A stretch of 64,000 nucleotides of DNA from Microbulbifer sp. VAAF005 (GCF_030012985.1 NZ_CP120233.1:124001-188000), one strand, 5' to 3'; shown: positions 47,431 to 57,068, counted from the first letter of the stretch. Made by a program: numbers and translations. Notes: generated by a model not told the origin, from the sequence alone.

Positions 47431-47461
47431 TCAAGCCGTGAAATAGGTGCAACAGTTGAAG

Positions 47462-48472
47462 ATGATGGAAGAGAAAGTTATTTTAGCAGTTAAGGACTTT
47501 GCGAACTCGATAAATTCGGGGAGCAAGGTTGTAGCTGATATGTCTGCATTAGTTGATGTGACGAGTCAGTTATCTCTTTCCAGTTTTGACTACTGGGAAC
47601 GGTTTATACGCACTGAGTTCTCTTCAGCAGTAAGAGAATCAACGCCTTCCAAGTGGAAGCTTTGGTCAAAACCTAAGGAGCTGATAACTTGGCTTGACCT
47701 AATTAGTTGGGATGGTTACAAAAGAGAGAAAGCTCTACGAGCCCTTTCGGGAGGAGCGCCAAATACATTCTTTTTCTCGCTTGCCGTTCGTAGGCTGAAT
47801 GATTGGGTGCCTCAAGTGCGTGAGGCTGCAAGGGAAAAGCTTCCTGAGATAGCAAAATTAACTGATCCAAAATGCGTAGTTGAAGCACTATGTATTGCAC
47901 TATCAAATTGGAACTCATGGGGCAGAATCAAGGAGGAAGACAAGCAGATTCTTCTTCAAATCATTTGTGAAAAGGATATAGCAGAGTCGCTTCGGCGTAA
48001 GTTAATTTCGTCAGCGTCCGGGCCTATGCCGTCGCTCTTTTCCCAGCTTGGGCGCACACCTATTCTTGATGAGAATCTAGAGGAAATAGCGAGACTAGCT
48101 ATTCAACCTTCGGTTAGGGCTAAGGCATATCGTAGTTTATTTGAAGGCCGTATTGTCTGGGTGGAGGGCCGGAAATGGGAATGGACAGATATACGCTATT
48201 GTGAAGGTAGGGTAAGGCCCATCGTAGGTGAACGAAAATTTGACATCAAGATCCCTATACTCGATTTTTTAGAATTATCATCTGATGATCGCTCGTCTAT
48301 CGTTAGACGAGTTTCAGCTGAGATTTTGATACGAGATCTGGGTAAAATTGAAGCAGTTATTGCTAAGGAGTTAGCTAACAAGTTTGCTTCAGATAAGTCT
48401 CACCCTGTATCAGAAAGGGGTAAGTTTGCGAAAAGAAAATTAGAGGAAATGGCATCTGTCAATGACTCTTAA
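47462..48472 (+). CDS. HEAT-repeat-like hypothetical protein
   Basis: About 336 residues, soluble and helical. WVPQVREAAREKLPEIAK and SIVRRVSAEILIRDLGKI have the pattern of HEAT-type helical repeats, suggesting a protein-binding scaffold. Start uncertain: a GTG at 47447 and ATGs at 47462 and 47465. The intron ends just upstream, so any promoter of this gene beyond 45485 has been separated from it by 1.9 kb. No specific family. Confidence 0.6.
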   Translation: MMEEKVILAVKDFANSINSGSKVVADMSALVDVTSQLSLSSFDYWERFIRTEFSSAVRESTPSKWKLWSKPKELITWLDLISWDGYKREKALRALSGGAPNTFFFSLAVRRLNDWVPQVREAAREKLPEIAKLTDPKCVVEALCIALSNWNSWGRIKEEDKQILLQIICEKDIAESLRRKLISSASGPMPSLFSQLGRTPILDENLEEIARLAIQPSVRAKAYRSLFEGRIVWVEGRKWEWTDIRYCEGRVRPIVGERKFDIKIPILDFLELSSDDRSSIVRRVSAEILIRDLGKIEAVIAKELANKFASDKSHPVSERGKFAKRKLEEMASVNDS

Positions 48473-48563
48473 CGAGTGTATATTGATAGACTCGCTTTCA
48501 GTTTCGCTCCAACAAGAAGGCTGTATTACTAAATGGGTAGCCATACATACAAGGTAACTTGCT

Positions 48564-48869
48564 ATGTTTAAAGTGTTCTATAAGTTTAATGTAAAAATTA
48601 TAGTTTTCATGGCATTGACAGTTTGTTCCCACATTGCAAGCGCCTGCTTGTGTTCTGATGAACTTGCACTTGAAAAAGGGGTTTCCGAAATTGCTACAAA
48701 GTTTCCGGCCAAAAGCGCAAAACTTGGGGGCTATAAGTTGATTGTTGATGGCCGTTTCTATTTAGTGATTCCGAAGGAAGAATCAAGGTATGGACGTGGC
48801 GGTGGTCAGCCGATTGTGAAACTACACCGTGAAAACTGTCAGGTAGTCGATATTTCACTTACTCGCTAG
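48564..48869 (+). CDS. Secreted hypothetical protein
   Basis: 101 residues. A signal peptide runs to about residue 28 (IIVFMALTVCSHIASA), then CLCSDELALEKG. Mature part of about 70 residues with three Cys. ATG with CAAGGTAA upstream. No known family. Confidence 0.55.
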   Translation: MFKVFYKFNVKIIVFMALTVCSHIASACLCSDELALEKGVSEIATKFPAKSAKLGGYKLIVDGRFYLVIPKEESRYGRGGGQPIVKLHRENCQVVDISLTR

Positions 48870-49232
48870 TTGCATTGCCTGCTTGATTTATAAGCTCTGT
48901 AGCATGTTCATTGCTATACCTTATTTGTTGATAGGAATTTCATGAGGAGCGAGCCAAGATAGAATAAAGTAAAGCTGCGTAAAAGAGTTGTTTAAATCAC
49001 TTCCTGAAGATGTTAAGAAATAGCTTGAAAAAGACAGCACCTTGGGTTTACGGGAAAGCCTAATAGATCATAGTGAGGAGGAATAGTAGGTTAAAAAATA
49101 ACTATATTCCTTCGGGAGTGTGTAGAATTGCTTTACACTCAGTTCCGGGTCATAATATTGACTACCTTCGGGTAGCCTACATCGTGTTCCGGCTATAGCT
49201 TATCAGGGTGTTTTGTAAGATAAAAGGATTTT
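48870..49232. other. Gap without a gene
   Basis: No ORF of weight. A short imperfect repeat CTTCGGG (49107, 49164) marks possible hairpin remnants; nothing else seen. Confidence 0.35.
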
Positions 49233-50153
49233 ATGACTAAATCTCTACCTAAAAATCACCATTTTGTACCCCAACATTTCCTGAAAGCATGGCAGTCTTC
49301 GGAGGGAAGAATATGTAGGTATCGATTCATTTCTAACGTGGGGAAATTTGAATCAAAAGAAGTCGGAATAAGGAAAACAGCTTCAATAAATAATTTATAC
49401 AAAGTTCAATTTCCTGATGGCTCATTCGAGATTGAATCATCCGTGGTTTCACGAGAAATTGATGATGCTGGTCATAAAATTATAGAAAAGGCAAGATCTA
49501 CCAGCTTATCCACATGGTCAGACAGTGAAAAGAGATCTCTAGCTAATTATTTAACTTGTCTAGAAGCACGACATCCCGAAGTTATTGAAGCAATGAACAT
49601 TGGGCCTGAGCTTGAAGCCCTAAGAAAAAAATTAAAAAAAGACTGTTTCTCATCAGTAAAATCTATAGATGAAGTTTTTGATTATTTTCAAAGCTCACCC
49701 TCTATCGGAGTTATTGCCTTTGCCTGGTTTCTTCAAAATGAGAAGAGTGCATTAATTGCGAAGCCATTTTCCGATGGTCTACTGTCAGCAAATGTTCGTG
49801 AATATAATTTTAATGAAGATGTTTTGATTTGCTCAAGTTACCCAGTGTCAAGGTGGGGAGATTACCTAGATGAACTATTTTTTGCGATAGCAATAAGCCC
49901 AACTAAAGCCATTGTATACTCAACTAGTCCAGATATTGATGTGATAGGAGTATTTCCTGAGAAGATTAGATCAGATTTGATTAATCTTTATTCGTTATCT
50001 AAAGCAGATACTGCCTATTTTAAGGATAACTCAAAGTCCGAATTCATTGAGCGGCATATAGGTTGGGCGACCAAGCTGAAAAGTGTGAAGGCTCAGAAGG
50101 AATATATTGGTTGCTTTTTAAAATGTGAATTACTTAAAGCTGGTGCTAAATAA
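49233..50153 (+). CDS. DUF4238 family protein
   Basis: 306 residues. The hallmark N-terminal motif is KNHHFVPQHFLKAWQSSEG, followed by the YRF and VGIRKTASINNLY segments typical of DUF4238. Members are often found in islands and near mobile genes and may be nuclease-like, but no activity is established. ATG with AAAAGGA upstream. Single gene. Confidence 0.8.
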   Translation: MTKSLPKNHHFVPQHFLKAWQSSEGRICRYRFISNVGKFESKEVGIRKTASINNLYKVQFPDGSFEIESSVVSREIDDAGHKIIEKARSTSLSTWSDSEKRSLANYLTCLEARHPEVIEAMNIGPELEALRKKLKKDCFSSVKSIDEVFDYFQSSPSIGVIAFAWFLQNEKSALIAKPFSDGLLSANVREYNFNEDVLICSSYPVSRWGDYLDELFFAIAISPTKAIVYSTSPDIDVIGVFPEKIRSDLINLYSLSKADTAYFKDNSKSEFIERHIGWATKLKSVKAQKEYIGCFLKCELLKAGAK

Positions 50154-50214
50154 TAGTTACATTCAGGTGGCGGCTGAGCAAGGTATTAGTGCAGTTATCA
50201 AAGACATTTTTACC

Positions 50215-50440
50215 GCTGTCTAAATAGGTTGGCTACGCAGCGTGCGTATATAGATCTCTTCTCCATGAACTTGGAGGGGGGATAGATACCTATTTTTACT
50301 TGATTCCCCTTCACTTCCAGCATTGTAATTGCGGCATTGATACCAATTCTTAGGTTTTTACCATAGGACCCACATGTTTATTTCTTGCTGATACTCAAGC
50401 CTTGGGTGGAGATCCTTGGTGAGTGACGTTTGTTGGGAGA
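50215..50440 (-). pseudogene. csrA remnant R12, best preserved
   Basis: Minus-strand translation gives [27 protein letters not shown], then EKRSIYAR, against [27 protein letters not shown] and REEIYVR. The start region is frameshifted (ATGTGGGTCCTATGG). The leader (ACTCAAGCCTTGGGTGG) is intact and continues to the J7 repeat. Confidence 0.85.
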
Positions 50441-50497
50441 ATGGAGTGTAAAGCGGTATGGCTCAAAGCTGTTGACTTATTACGTCGTTGGGCTGAC

Positions 50498-50562
50498 ATG
50501 CTTTGGAGTTATAGAAAAGCGTGCTATATAAATGCAACGTTTAAATTCAATGATAACTGTAT
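50498..50562 (+). promoter_or_regulatory. Promoter-like junction repeat J7
   Basis: TTGGAG, 16 bp (TTATAGAAAAGCGTGC), TATATA, ending AAATTCAATGATAACTG. It stands 11 bases before the start of the interrupted GGCT gene. Confidence 0.6.
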
Positions 50563-50726
50563 GGAGTCAGAATGAGGTACTTTGCTTATGGGTCAAATAT
50601 GTCCCTTCCAAGACTGAAAGAAAGGGTTCCGAGTGCTGTGCGAATAGGAACGTTTACTTGTAGTGGTCTACTAAACCCGGACACCAATTTAGGTGGTAAA
50701 GTTGCCATCGAAAATAGAGGTGTTCA

Positions 50727-51889
<1,163 letters not shown>

Positions 51890-52461
51890 CCACTACAACT
51901 CTTACTGAACATTCTCTTCGTTTTCACAAAGTCAGCAAAAAAGACGGTTCCGGCAAGTGTGATGCACTGTTTACCCAAGACCCCAAAGATTATGTGATTG
52001 GTGCATTGTTCGAGATATCAGATAAAGAAAAAGGTGCTCTAGATAAGGTAGAGGGTTTAGGTTACGGCTATAAAGAAAAAAGGGTTCGGGTAACTGATAC
52101 CATGGGAAATTCCCTCGAAGCAATTACATATTATGCAACGAATACTGATCCTTCTTTGCAGCCTTATTTTTGGTATCTATATCATGTGATATATGGGGCG
52201 AAAGAAACGGGGGTTCCTACGGACTATCTAAATAATTTGGAAGCAGTCAAAAGTATGGAAGACCCTGATAGAGAAAGGGATGCAAGAGAACGTGCAATAT
52301 ACAGTTGATAAACTAAGACACAGCAAAGGCTATTGCGTTATGACTTCTCTTTTTGCTAAGTGCTTTCACGTGCTACGTGCGATAGTGCGATAATCAAAGT
52401 TTAATGTAACTTGCCATCGAAAAAAGTTAAACCTTGGTAGAGAATGTAGGGGAGGGGTAGG

Positions 52462-52477
52462 TCTCCTTCCCTGGAGA
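52462..52477 (-). promoter_or_regulatory. Hairpin after csrA-A with GGA-containing loop
   Basis: On the csrA transcript: TCTCC - AGGGAA - GGAGA. Same position relative to csrA as at 53806 and 56692. Could be a weak terminator or a CsrA-binding hairpin (see findings). Confidence 0.45.
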
Positions 52478-52485
52478 GCCGATCC

Positions 52486-52662
52486 TCAACGCCTTCCATT
52501 GCCTAGTTTTCGGCGCACATAGATCTCTTCACGATGGACGGAGAGGGGTTTAGGGGCGCGGATGCCTATCTTTACTTGATTTCCTTTCACTTCCAACACT
52601 GTGATCGAGACATTCGTTCCAATTCTTAGGTTCTCGTCTGTTCGGCGCTTTAGGATCAACAT
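52486..52662 (-). CDS. csrA: CsrA/RsmA-family RNA-binding regulator, copy A
   Basis: 58 residues, full length for CsrA. MLILKRR start, [20 protein letters not shown], and VHREEIYVR with the RNA-binding Arg equivalent to Arg-44; Leu-4 and Arg-6 are also present. Binds A(N)GGA sites in mRNA leaders as a homodimer and usually blocks translation. The start ATG at 52662 follows AGGAAGAAAAC. A longer upstream in-frame extension exists, but it is leader DNA shared with other copies. Lys at position 5 and a Thr-Asp change (RRTDEN in place of RRTGEN) distinguish it from copies B and C. Confidence 0.9.
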   Translation of the reverse strand: MLILKRRTDENLRIGTNVSITVLEVKGNQVKIGIRAPKPLSVHREEIYVRRKLGNGRR

Positions 52663-53046
52663 GTTTTCTTCCTGCCGATACTCTAGCTGCGGGTGGGCAT
52701 TCCTTGGTGGGGAAGCTTGGTAAGTGATGCCTGGAGGTAGAGTGGGTGGGGCGTGGGGGCGGTGGGCGCAGAATAGGAAAAGTCGGGTGCTAGGCTCCCA
52801 GAACTTGGGGAGTCGATCCAAGCTGATAAATGTACTTTATCTCCATAGTGTCTATGCCATTTTAAGTAGCTAACTCCTATTATTTTGTTTGACCCTCCTC
52901 TTCAGTCAATAGCTTTGGCGGTTTATACTTGCTATTTAGTGGGTGTCCAGAATTACCAGTAGCCGGATGCGTGATTTCTGTTGATCCATAGGGTATTTCA
53001 ATAACGAGACGCCCTAGCAAGGTAAGCTATCGACAAGGAGAATGGA

Positions 53047-53424
53047 ATGAATGTCGAAGATCTATTTATGGCCCCAGAGGATTTATTTAGACTGGGAAAT
53101 TCCACTAGCCCAAGGTTAGATCATATCCGTCGACCGAAGGATGTTGATACAACCGAAATTAATGGGATCTTGATAGTGATTGCAAATGGGAAAGGCATAT
53201 CACTATCAACAAAGAGCAGGATTGAATCAACACCGATGTCGGGCTGGGTATGGAAGATCTCTAAAGGGACACCAGTTCCACCGGGTCTAAAATTACTTAA
53301 TGATAGGCCCGGGCACTATAGTATCGCTCCAACAGCAAATATGCCCCTCGATGAATTCAAGGGGCTACTTTCAAAACTGGCATTGAAATGTCAGAAGGTA
53401 TTCAAAAAGCAGATTGCGTTATGA
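53047..53424 (+). CDS. Tse2-like ADP-ribosyltransferase-type toxin candidate
   Basis: 125 residues. LIVIANGKGISLSTKS, then WVWKISKGTPVPPGLKLLND and PGHYSIAPTANMPLDEFKGL reproduce the order and spacing of the Tse2 family (glycine turn, W-x-I/L-P-x-GT-x-P-P-x-L, HY-x-I-x-P). Tse2 is a cytosolic NAD-dependent toxin first described as a type VI secretion effector. This is recalled family similarity. ATG with AAGGAGAATGGA upstream (strong). The next gene overlaps it by ATGA, as expected for a toxin with its antitoxin, and the pair sits between two csrA modules. Confidence 0.6.
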   Translation: MNVEDLFMAPEDLFRLGNSTSPRLDHIRRPKDVDTTEINGILIVIANGKGISLSTKSRIESTPMSGWVWKISKGTPVPPGLKLLNDRPGHYSIAPTANMPLDEFKGLLSKLALKCQKVFKKQIAL

Positions 53425-53663
53425 CACATATAAAAGAAATGAACTCATCACTATGTGATTGGGAAGCCCGGATAATACTTGAAGCAATAACTCATGAAGC
53501 TGAGCGTTTAAAGTCTATTTGTGAAACATCTGAAGATGAGGATGAAGTGGCAGATGCTGGGAATGACTATTTAGAAGTTATTGGCCTCAAGGAACGTTTA
53601 GAAAATCAAGCAATAGAAGTTTTTGGTCAACAAATTACCAATTTCAGTAGGGAACCACTTTAG
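53421..53663 (+). CDS. Candidate antitoxin/immunity partner of the Tse2-like toxin
   Basis: 80 residues, acidic and helical (EDEDEVADAGNDYLEVIGL). ATG 53421 overlaps the toxin stop codon as ATGA, so translation is coupled. An earlier in-frame start would lie inside the toxin gene. No DNA-binding motif. Immunity by direct binding is the natural guess from position, size and charge; nothing in the sequence proves it. CTCTAACAAG after the stop is cassette-end-like. Confidence 0.55.
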   Translation: MTHIKEMNSSLCDWEARIILEAITHEAERLKSICETSEDEDEVADAGNDYLEVIGLKERLENQAIEVFGQQITNFSREPL

Positions 53664-53805
53664 CTCTAACAAGTTATTGTGCTGATGTATTGCCCTCAAT
53701 GTTGCTTGTCCGAGCAAGCATTAGCAAAACTCAGGCCCTAACTATTTGGTTGCGGCTCAGCAAAGAGCTAGATTTGTTAACTAAAGAAGGAGGATCGTCT
53801 GGAGC

Positions 53806-53819
53806 CTCCTTCCTTGGAG
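53806..53819 (-). promoter_or_regulatory. Hairpin after csrA-B with AGGA loop
   Basis: On the csrA strand: CTCC - AAGGAA - GGAG, 10 bases after the csrA stop codon. The loop contains AGGA, the core of CsrA target sites. Confidence 0.45.
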
Positions 53820-53828
53820 AACCTTTCC

Positions 53829-54017
53829 TCAACGCCTTCCGTTGCTTATTTTTCGTTCTCTCTCGATACGCACATAGATCTCTTCACGATGGACGGGGAG
53901 GGATTTAGGGGCGCGGATGCCTATCTTTACTTGATTTCCCTTCACTTCCAACACTGTGATCGAGACATTCGTTCCAATTCTCAGGTTCTCGCCTGTTCGG
54001 CGCTTTAGGATCAACAT
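53829..54017 (-). CDS. csrA: CsrA/RsmA-family RNA-binding regulator, copy B
   Basis: 62 residues. [20 protein letters not shown] and [15 protein letters not shown]; this is the longest of the three copies, with the usual basic tail. All residues known to contact RNA in CsrA are conserved. Start at 54017, with GAAACAAAC upstream (the SD AGGAA is weaker than in A and C: TAGGAAAC). Lies between the toxin pair and J8, diverging from the plus-strand gene that J8 serves. Confidence 0.92.
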   Translation of the reverse strand: MLILKRRTGENLRIGTNVSITVLEVKGNQVKIGIRAPKSLPVHREEIYVRIERERKISNGRR

Positions 54018-54188
54018 GTTTGTTTCCTAGCGATACTCAAGCTGTGGGTGGGCATTCCTTGGTGGGGAGGCTTGATAAGTGATCTGTGGAAGTAGAGTGA
54101 GTTGGTGCGTAAGATTGGTGGGCGCAGAATATGGTGGGCATTCAGAGTTTGTGGGATCGCTTAAAGCTGCGGGGCTCTATATGCTGAC

Positions 54189-54247
54189 GGGCTTGGAAAT
54201 TATAGAGATGTGTGGTATAGATTTTTCTTTTTAATTAACTGTTACGT
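54189..54247 (+). promoter_or_regulatory. Promoter-like junction repeat J8
   Basis: TTGGAA, 17 bp, TATAGA, ending TTTTTAATTAACTGTTACG. It is the only intact-csrA copy with an obvious J repeat, 172 bases from the csrA-B start codon and 25 bases before the next plus-strand gene. Confidence 0.65.
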
Positions 54248-54271
54248 TTTCTATTAAGAAAAGGGGTATAC

Positions 54272-54760
54272 ATGAAAGAAGAAATAGTGATGGACTTAGA
54301 AAAGGAGAGGTTTAAGAGAGAGTATTTTCTAGGTAGAAAACGCGATTTATTTGAACGACAAACACTGTTGGCAAATTTACTTCCGAAGCTAATTTTTCCA
54401 ATGATATTTATGCTAATCGCGATGATGCTGTTAGAGCCCTCTAAGAATCTAATGTTACAATATGAACGAATATTGGCTGCTGAAGCCGATGGTATGGAAA
54501 GGATACCAGAACTTAGAAAGCAAATTACAATCCTTGAAAAGCAGTTAGCTAATCTTTCTAGTTCATCAGTAGAGCAACGTTTAGCAAATATTGAAAGATC
54601 AATTGAAGTCGGTGATGTTGATGTAGATGAGGTTAAAACATTTCAGCAGTTAAGATCTGATTTCGAAATTTTAAAAACTTACCTAATTACCACTCTTGCT
54701 AAGTCAATCTTAACTGTATATAAATACAGATATCTCGTTGATCTGCAAGGGAATACAGCA
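54272..54760 (+). pseudogene. Membrane coiled-coil protein gene, 5' part (interrupted)
   Basis: About 160 residues: one hydrophobic helix (LLPKLIFPMIFMLIAMMLLE) and then a coiled-coil (MERIPELRKQITILEKQLAN). The reading frame runs into the ISXO2-like transposase and stops inside it. The frame at 55702-55986 has a second coiled segment and a C-terminal helix and may be the other half. Unknown function. Confidence 0.5.
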
Positions 54761-55701
54761 TGGCTCGCAACAAGGTACAGTTTCAGAAGGGGATTAGTTT
54801 GATCCAATTCCTCAAAATGTACGGCAGCGAGGAACAGTGCTTCGATGCGCTGTCGCGATGGCGTTGGCCCAATGGCTTTAGTTGTCCTCACTGCGGACAT
54901 GACAAGCATTGCGACCTCGCTTATCGCAAGCTTAAGCAATGTAACCGGTGTCGACGTCAGACATCGATTACCTCCCGTACGATTTTTGACTCTACGAAGC
55001 TCCCCCTTACCACCTGGGTTCTCGGTATCTTCCTGATTACACAGGATAAGAAGGGTATTTCCTGTATGGAGCTATCTCGACATCTGGGCATCTCTTACAA
55101 CGCAGCATGGCGCATGAAGCAGAAACTCATGCAAGTGATGATGGAGCGAGACCAGCGATACAAACTATCCGGTTTTATTGAACTAGATGATGCCTATCTC
55201 GGTGGTGAGCGTACTGGATGCAAACCGGGGCGCGGAGCCAAGGGTAAAACTCCCTTTGTAGCTGCCGTTGAAACAACCAAGGAGGGACATCCAACCCGTA
55301 TTAAGCTCTCAATTATCAAGGGCTTCAAAAGCAGTGAAATTTCAACCTGGAGTAAAAAATCCCTTTGTAGTGGCAGCACAGTCATCTCAGATGGTCTTCC
55401 ATGCTTCAATGCCATTAAGGAGGCCGGTTGTGTGCATGACAAAATTGTTTGTGGTGGTGGCAGAGCTTCTGTTGAAGAGCCTGAGTTCTATTGGGTAAAT
55501 ACGGTACTTGGTAATTTAAAGAGTGCACTGCGTAGTACTTACCATTCTATTAGACCGAAATATGCACAGCGCTATTTGGCAGAATTTCAATATCGCTTTA
55601 ATCGGAGGTTTGATTTATCGGCACTCATTCCAAGACTGGTTTACGTCTCTCTTCGGACGCCGCCGATGCCGGAAAGGTTACTAAAAATTGGCTTAGCATG
55701 A
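54760..55701 (+). CDS. ISXO2-like (IS1595-family) transposase
   Basis: 313 residues. N-terminal zinc ribbon CPHCGHD ... CNRCRRQTS, then a helix-turn-helix (GISCMELSRHLGISYNAAWR) and the DDE domain: Asp in IELDDAYLGGE, VISDGLPCF, and the late acidic region. All is in frame, so the protein looks active. I could not find terminal inverted repeats, nor an accessory gene. The limits of the element are therefore unknown. Confidence 0.85.
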   Translation: MARNKVQFQKGISLIQFLKMYGSEEQCFDALSRWRWPNGFSCPHCGHDKHCDLAYRKLKQCNRCRRQTSITSRTIFDSTKLPLTTWVLGIFLITQDKKGISCMELSRHLGISYNAAWRMKQKLMQVMMERDQRYKLSGFIELDDAYLGGERTGCKPGRGAKGKTPFVAAVETTKEGHPTRIKLSIIKGFKSSEISTWSKKSLCSGSTVISDGLPCFNAIKEAGCVHDKIVCGGGRASVEEPEFYWVNTVLGNLKSALRSTYHSIRPKYAQRYLAEFQYRFNRRFDLSALIPRLVYVSLRTPPMPERLLKIGLA

Positions 55702-55986
55702 GTGGTAATTAGGAAAACTTATATGTTTTCAGATCCAGAGGATTTGGTTAAATTAAAAACTCTACAGCGTGATTATCAAGAAGTTTCTTCCAGCATCGAA
55801 AAATTTGTAGAAAAAGATGTCGTCGACCGAGAAATTAGCTTTCTCAACAATATGTTTTACACGGTGCTGGGTTTTTTAGGCATACTCATATCCATTGCTG
55901 GCGGTTCTTGGTGGGCAACATCCAAAAAACTTAAATCCATGAATACAGAAGAACTTAGTAAGGGTGGTCAACAGGATGCAGCATAG
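55702..55986 (+). pseudogene. Membrane coiled-coil protein gene, probable 3' part
   Basis: 94 residues from a GTG immediately after the transposase stop: DLVKLKTLQRDYQEVSSSIE coiled segment, then a hydrophobic helix (NMFYTVLGFLGILISIAGGS) and a polar tail. With 54272-54760 it would form a two-helix coiled-coil membrane protein; alternatively it is a separate small gene starting at an internal ATG (55723). Confidence 0.45.
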
Positions 55987-56023
55987 CTGCGTCTCTGGTG
56001 GAGGGTTAAAATACAGGCTTTTT

Positions 56024-56545
56024 ATGGAAATTGACGTGTTTAATCTGTTTGAAGCTGATACGAAAAAAGAAGTTGATAAAATTTGTTCTGCTCTGACATT
56101 AAAAACTAGCGACCTGATATATTTGGTCAAGCTTTCAGAGGCAAAAATTATTGAATTCCCTTACTTGCATGCTTGCAAATATTTAGAAGAAACCCCAGAA
56201 AATATAAGATTCACGGATAAAAATATACAAGCTATCAAAGGGAATGGCGTTGGAAAACTCAGTCAAGATGCAAAGAAAGCAGTGAATAAGCTGTTTCAGT
56301 CTCCTCGATTTGTTAAGCGAACAACAGCGCACATGTTTTATCGTATCGATCAACGATATTGGCACATGTTTTTCTTTGATTTAAAAGATAGAGCAGTTAA
56401 TGGTAATCATTGGGAATACGGTGAGCATATTCACTATGTAAGCTGGTTATGGCCCAACTTGAAGTGTGGAGAAGTCTGGTCAAAATTTTGCCAATTAGGG
56501 AAGAAATCTATTGGAGGAGCCAAGCATATTCGTTTTGAAAAGTAA
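56024..56545 (+). CDS. Hypothetical protein, 173 residues
   Basis: Soluble; central region HMFYRIDQRYWHMFFFDLKD, then HWEYGEHIHYVSWLWPNLKC with many aromatic residues and His. ATG 56024 is chosen because upstream codons (from 55964) overlap the previous frame and are low-complexity; GAGGG lies 20 bases upstream. No family recognised; I recall similar short proteins in accessory islands only vaguely. CATAACAAAAG after the stop is attC-start-like. Confidence 0.5.
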   Translation: MEIDVFNLFEADTKKEVDKICSALTLKTSDLIYLVKLSEAKIIEFPYLHACKYLEETPENIRFTDKNIQAIKGNGVGKLSQDAKKAVNKLFQSPRFVKRTTAHMFYRIDQRYWHMFFFDLKDRAVNGNHWEYGEHIHYVSWLWPNLKCGEVWSKFCQLGKKSIGGAKHIRFEK

Positions 56546-56691
56546 CCATAACAAAAGATTGTTGTCGCTGCGAAATACCCAGCTGACACGGTTAGCACTG
56601 CGCTCCAGCTGGAGCGCGGGTCCGATAATTATAGTTTGACGTAGTGTAGCTTTATGGGAGTTAATCGCGATTTAGGCTTAGACTTGTGAGG

Positions 56692-56707
56692 TCTCCTTCC
56701 TTGGAGA
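56692..56707 (-). promoter_or_regulatory. Hairpin after csrA-C with AGGA loop
   Basis: On the csrA strand: TCTCC - AAGGAA - GGAGA, about 37 bases after the stop codon. Conserved at the same relative place as in copies A and B. Confidence 0.5.
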
Positions 56708-56743
56708 TTTTACTCTCAGCGACTTCCATTGACTATTTTTTGT

Positions 56744-56905
56744 TCATTTTTTGATGCGCACATAGATCTCTTCCCGGTGGACGGGAAGAGCTTTAGGAGC
56801 GCGGATGCCTATCTTTACTTGATTTCCCTTCACTTCCAACACTGTGATCGAGACATTCGTTCCAATTCTTAGGTTCTCGCCTGTTCGGCGCTTTAAGATC
56901 AACAT
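56744..56905 (-). CDS. csrA: CsrA/RsmA-family RNA-binding regulator, copy C (53 residues)
   Basis: Translation from ATG 56905 gives [20 protein letters not shown], then [19 protein letters not shown] and [12 protein letters not shown]. The core fold and RNA-binding residues are intact; only the C-terminal tail is shorter than in copies A and B. AGGAAGAAAAC precedes the start. The 140-base leader is shared with copy A almost base for base. Confidence 0.9.
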   Translation of the reverse strand: MLILKRRTGENLRIGTNVSITVLEVKGNQVKIGIRAPKALPVHREEIYVRIKK

Positions 56906-57045
56906 GTTTTCTTCCTACCGATACTCAAGCTGTGGGTGGGCATTCCTTGGTGGGGAAGCTTGGTAAGTGATACTTGGTGGAAGTGAGGGGAGGGGCGCGG
57001 GGGCGGTGGGCGCAGAATAGGAAAAGGCGGGCGCTAGGCTCCCAG

Positions 57046-57068
57046 AGCTTGGGGAGTCGCTCCAAGCT
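57046..57068 (-). promoter_or_regulatory. Inverted repeat in the csrA-C leader
   Basis: AGCTTGG / CCAAGCT around a 9-base loop, 140 bases upstream of the csrA start, also present with one change next to copy A (52806-52828). A regulatory hairpin or operator in the csrA leader is possible. The remainder to 57673 holds no gene; GGCGGTTTATACTT at 57488 recurs at about 52916. Confidence 0.4.

Noticed and set aside
52663..52821. N-terminal extension of csrA copy A by 53 codons
   Set aside because: The extension translates leader DNA shared with other modules; CsrA proteins begin at MLIL, and AGGAAG lies directly before that ATG.
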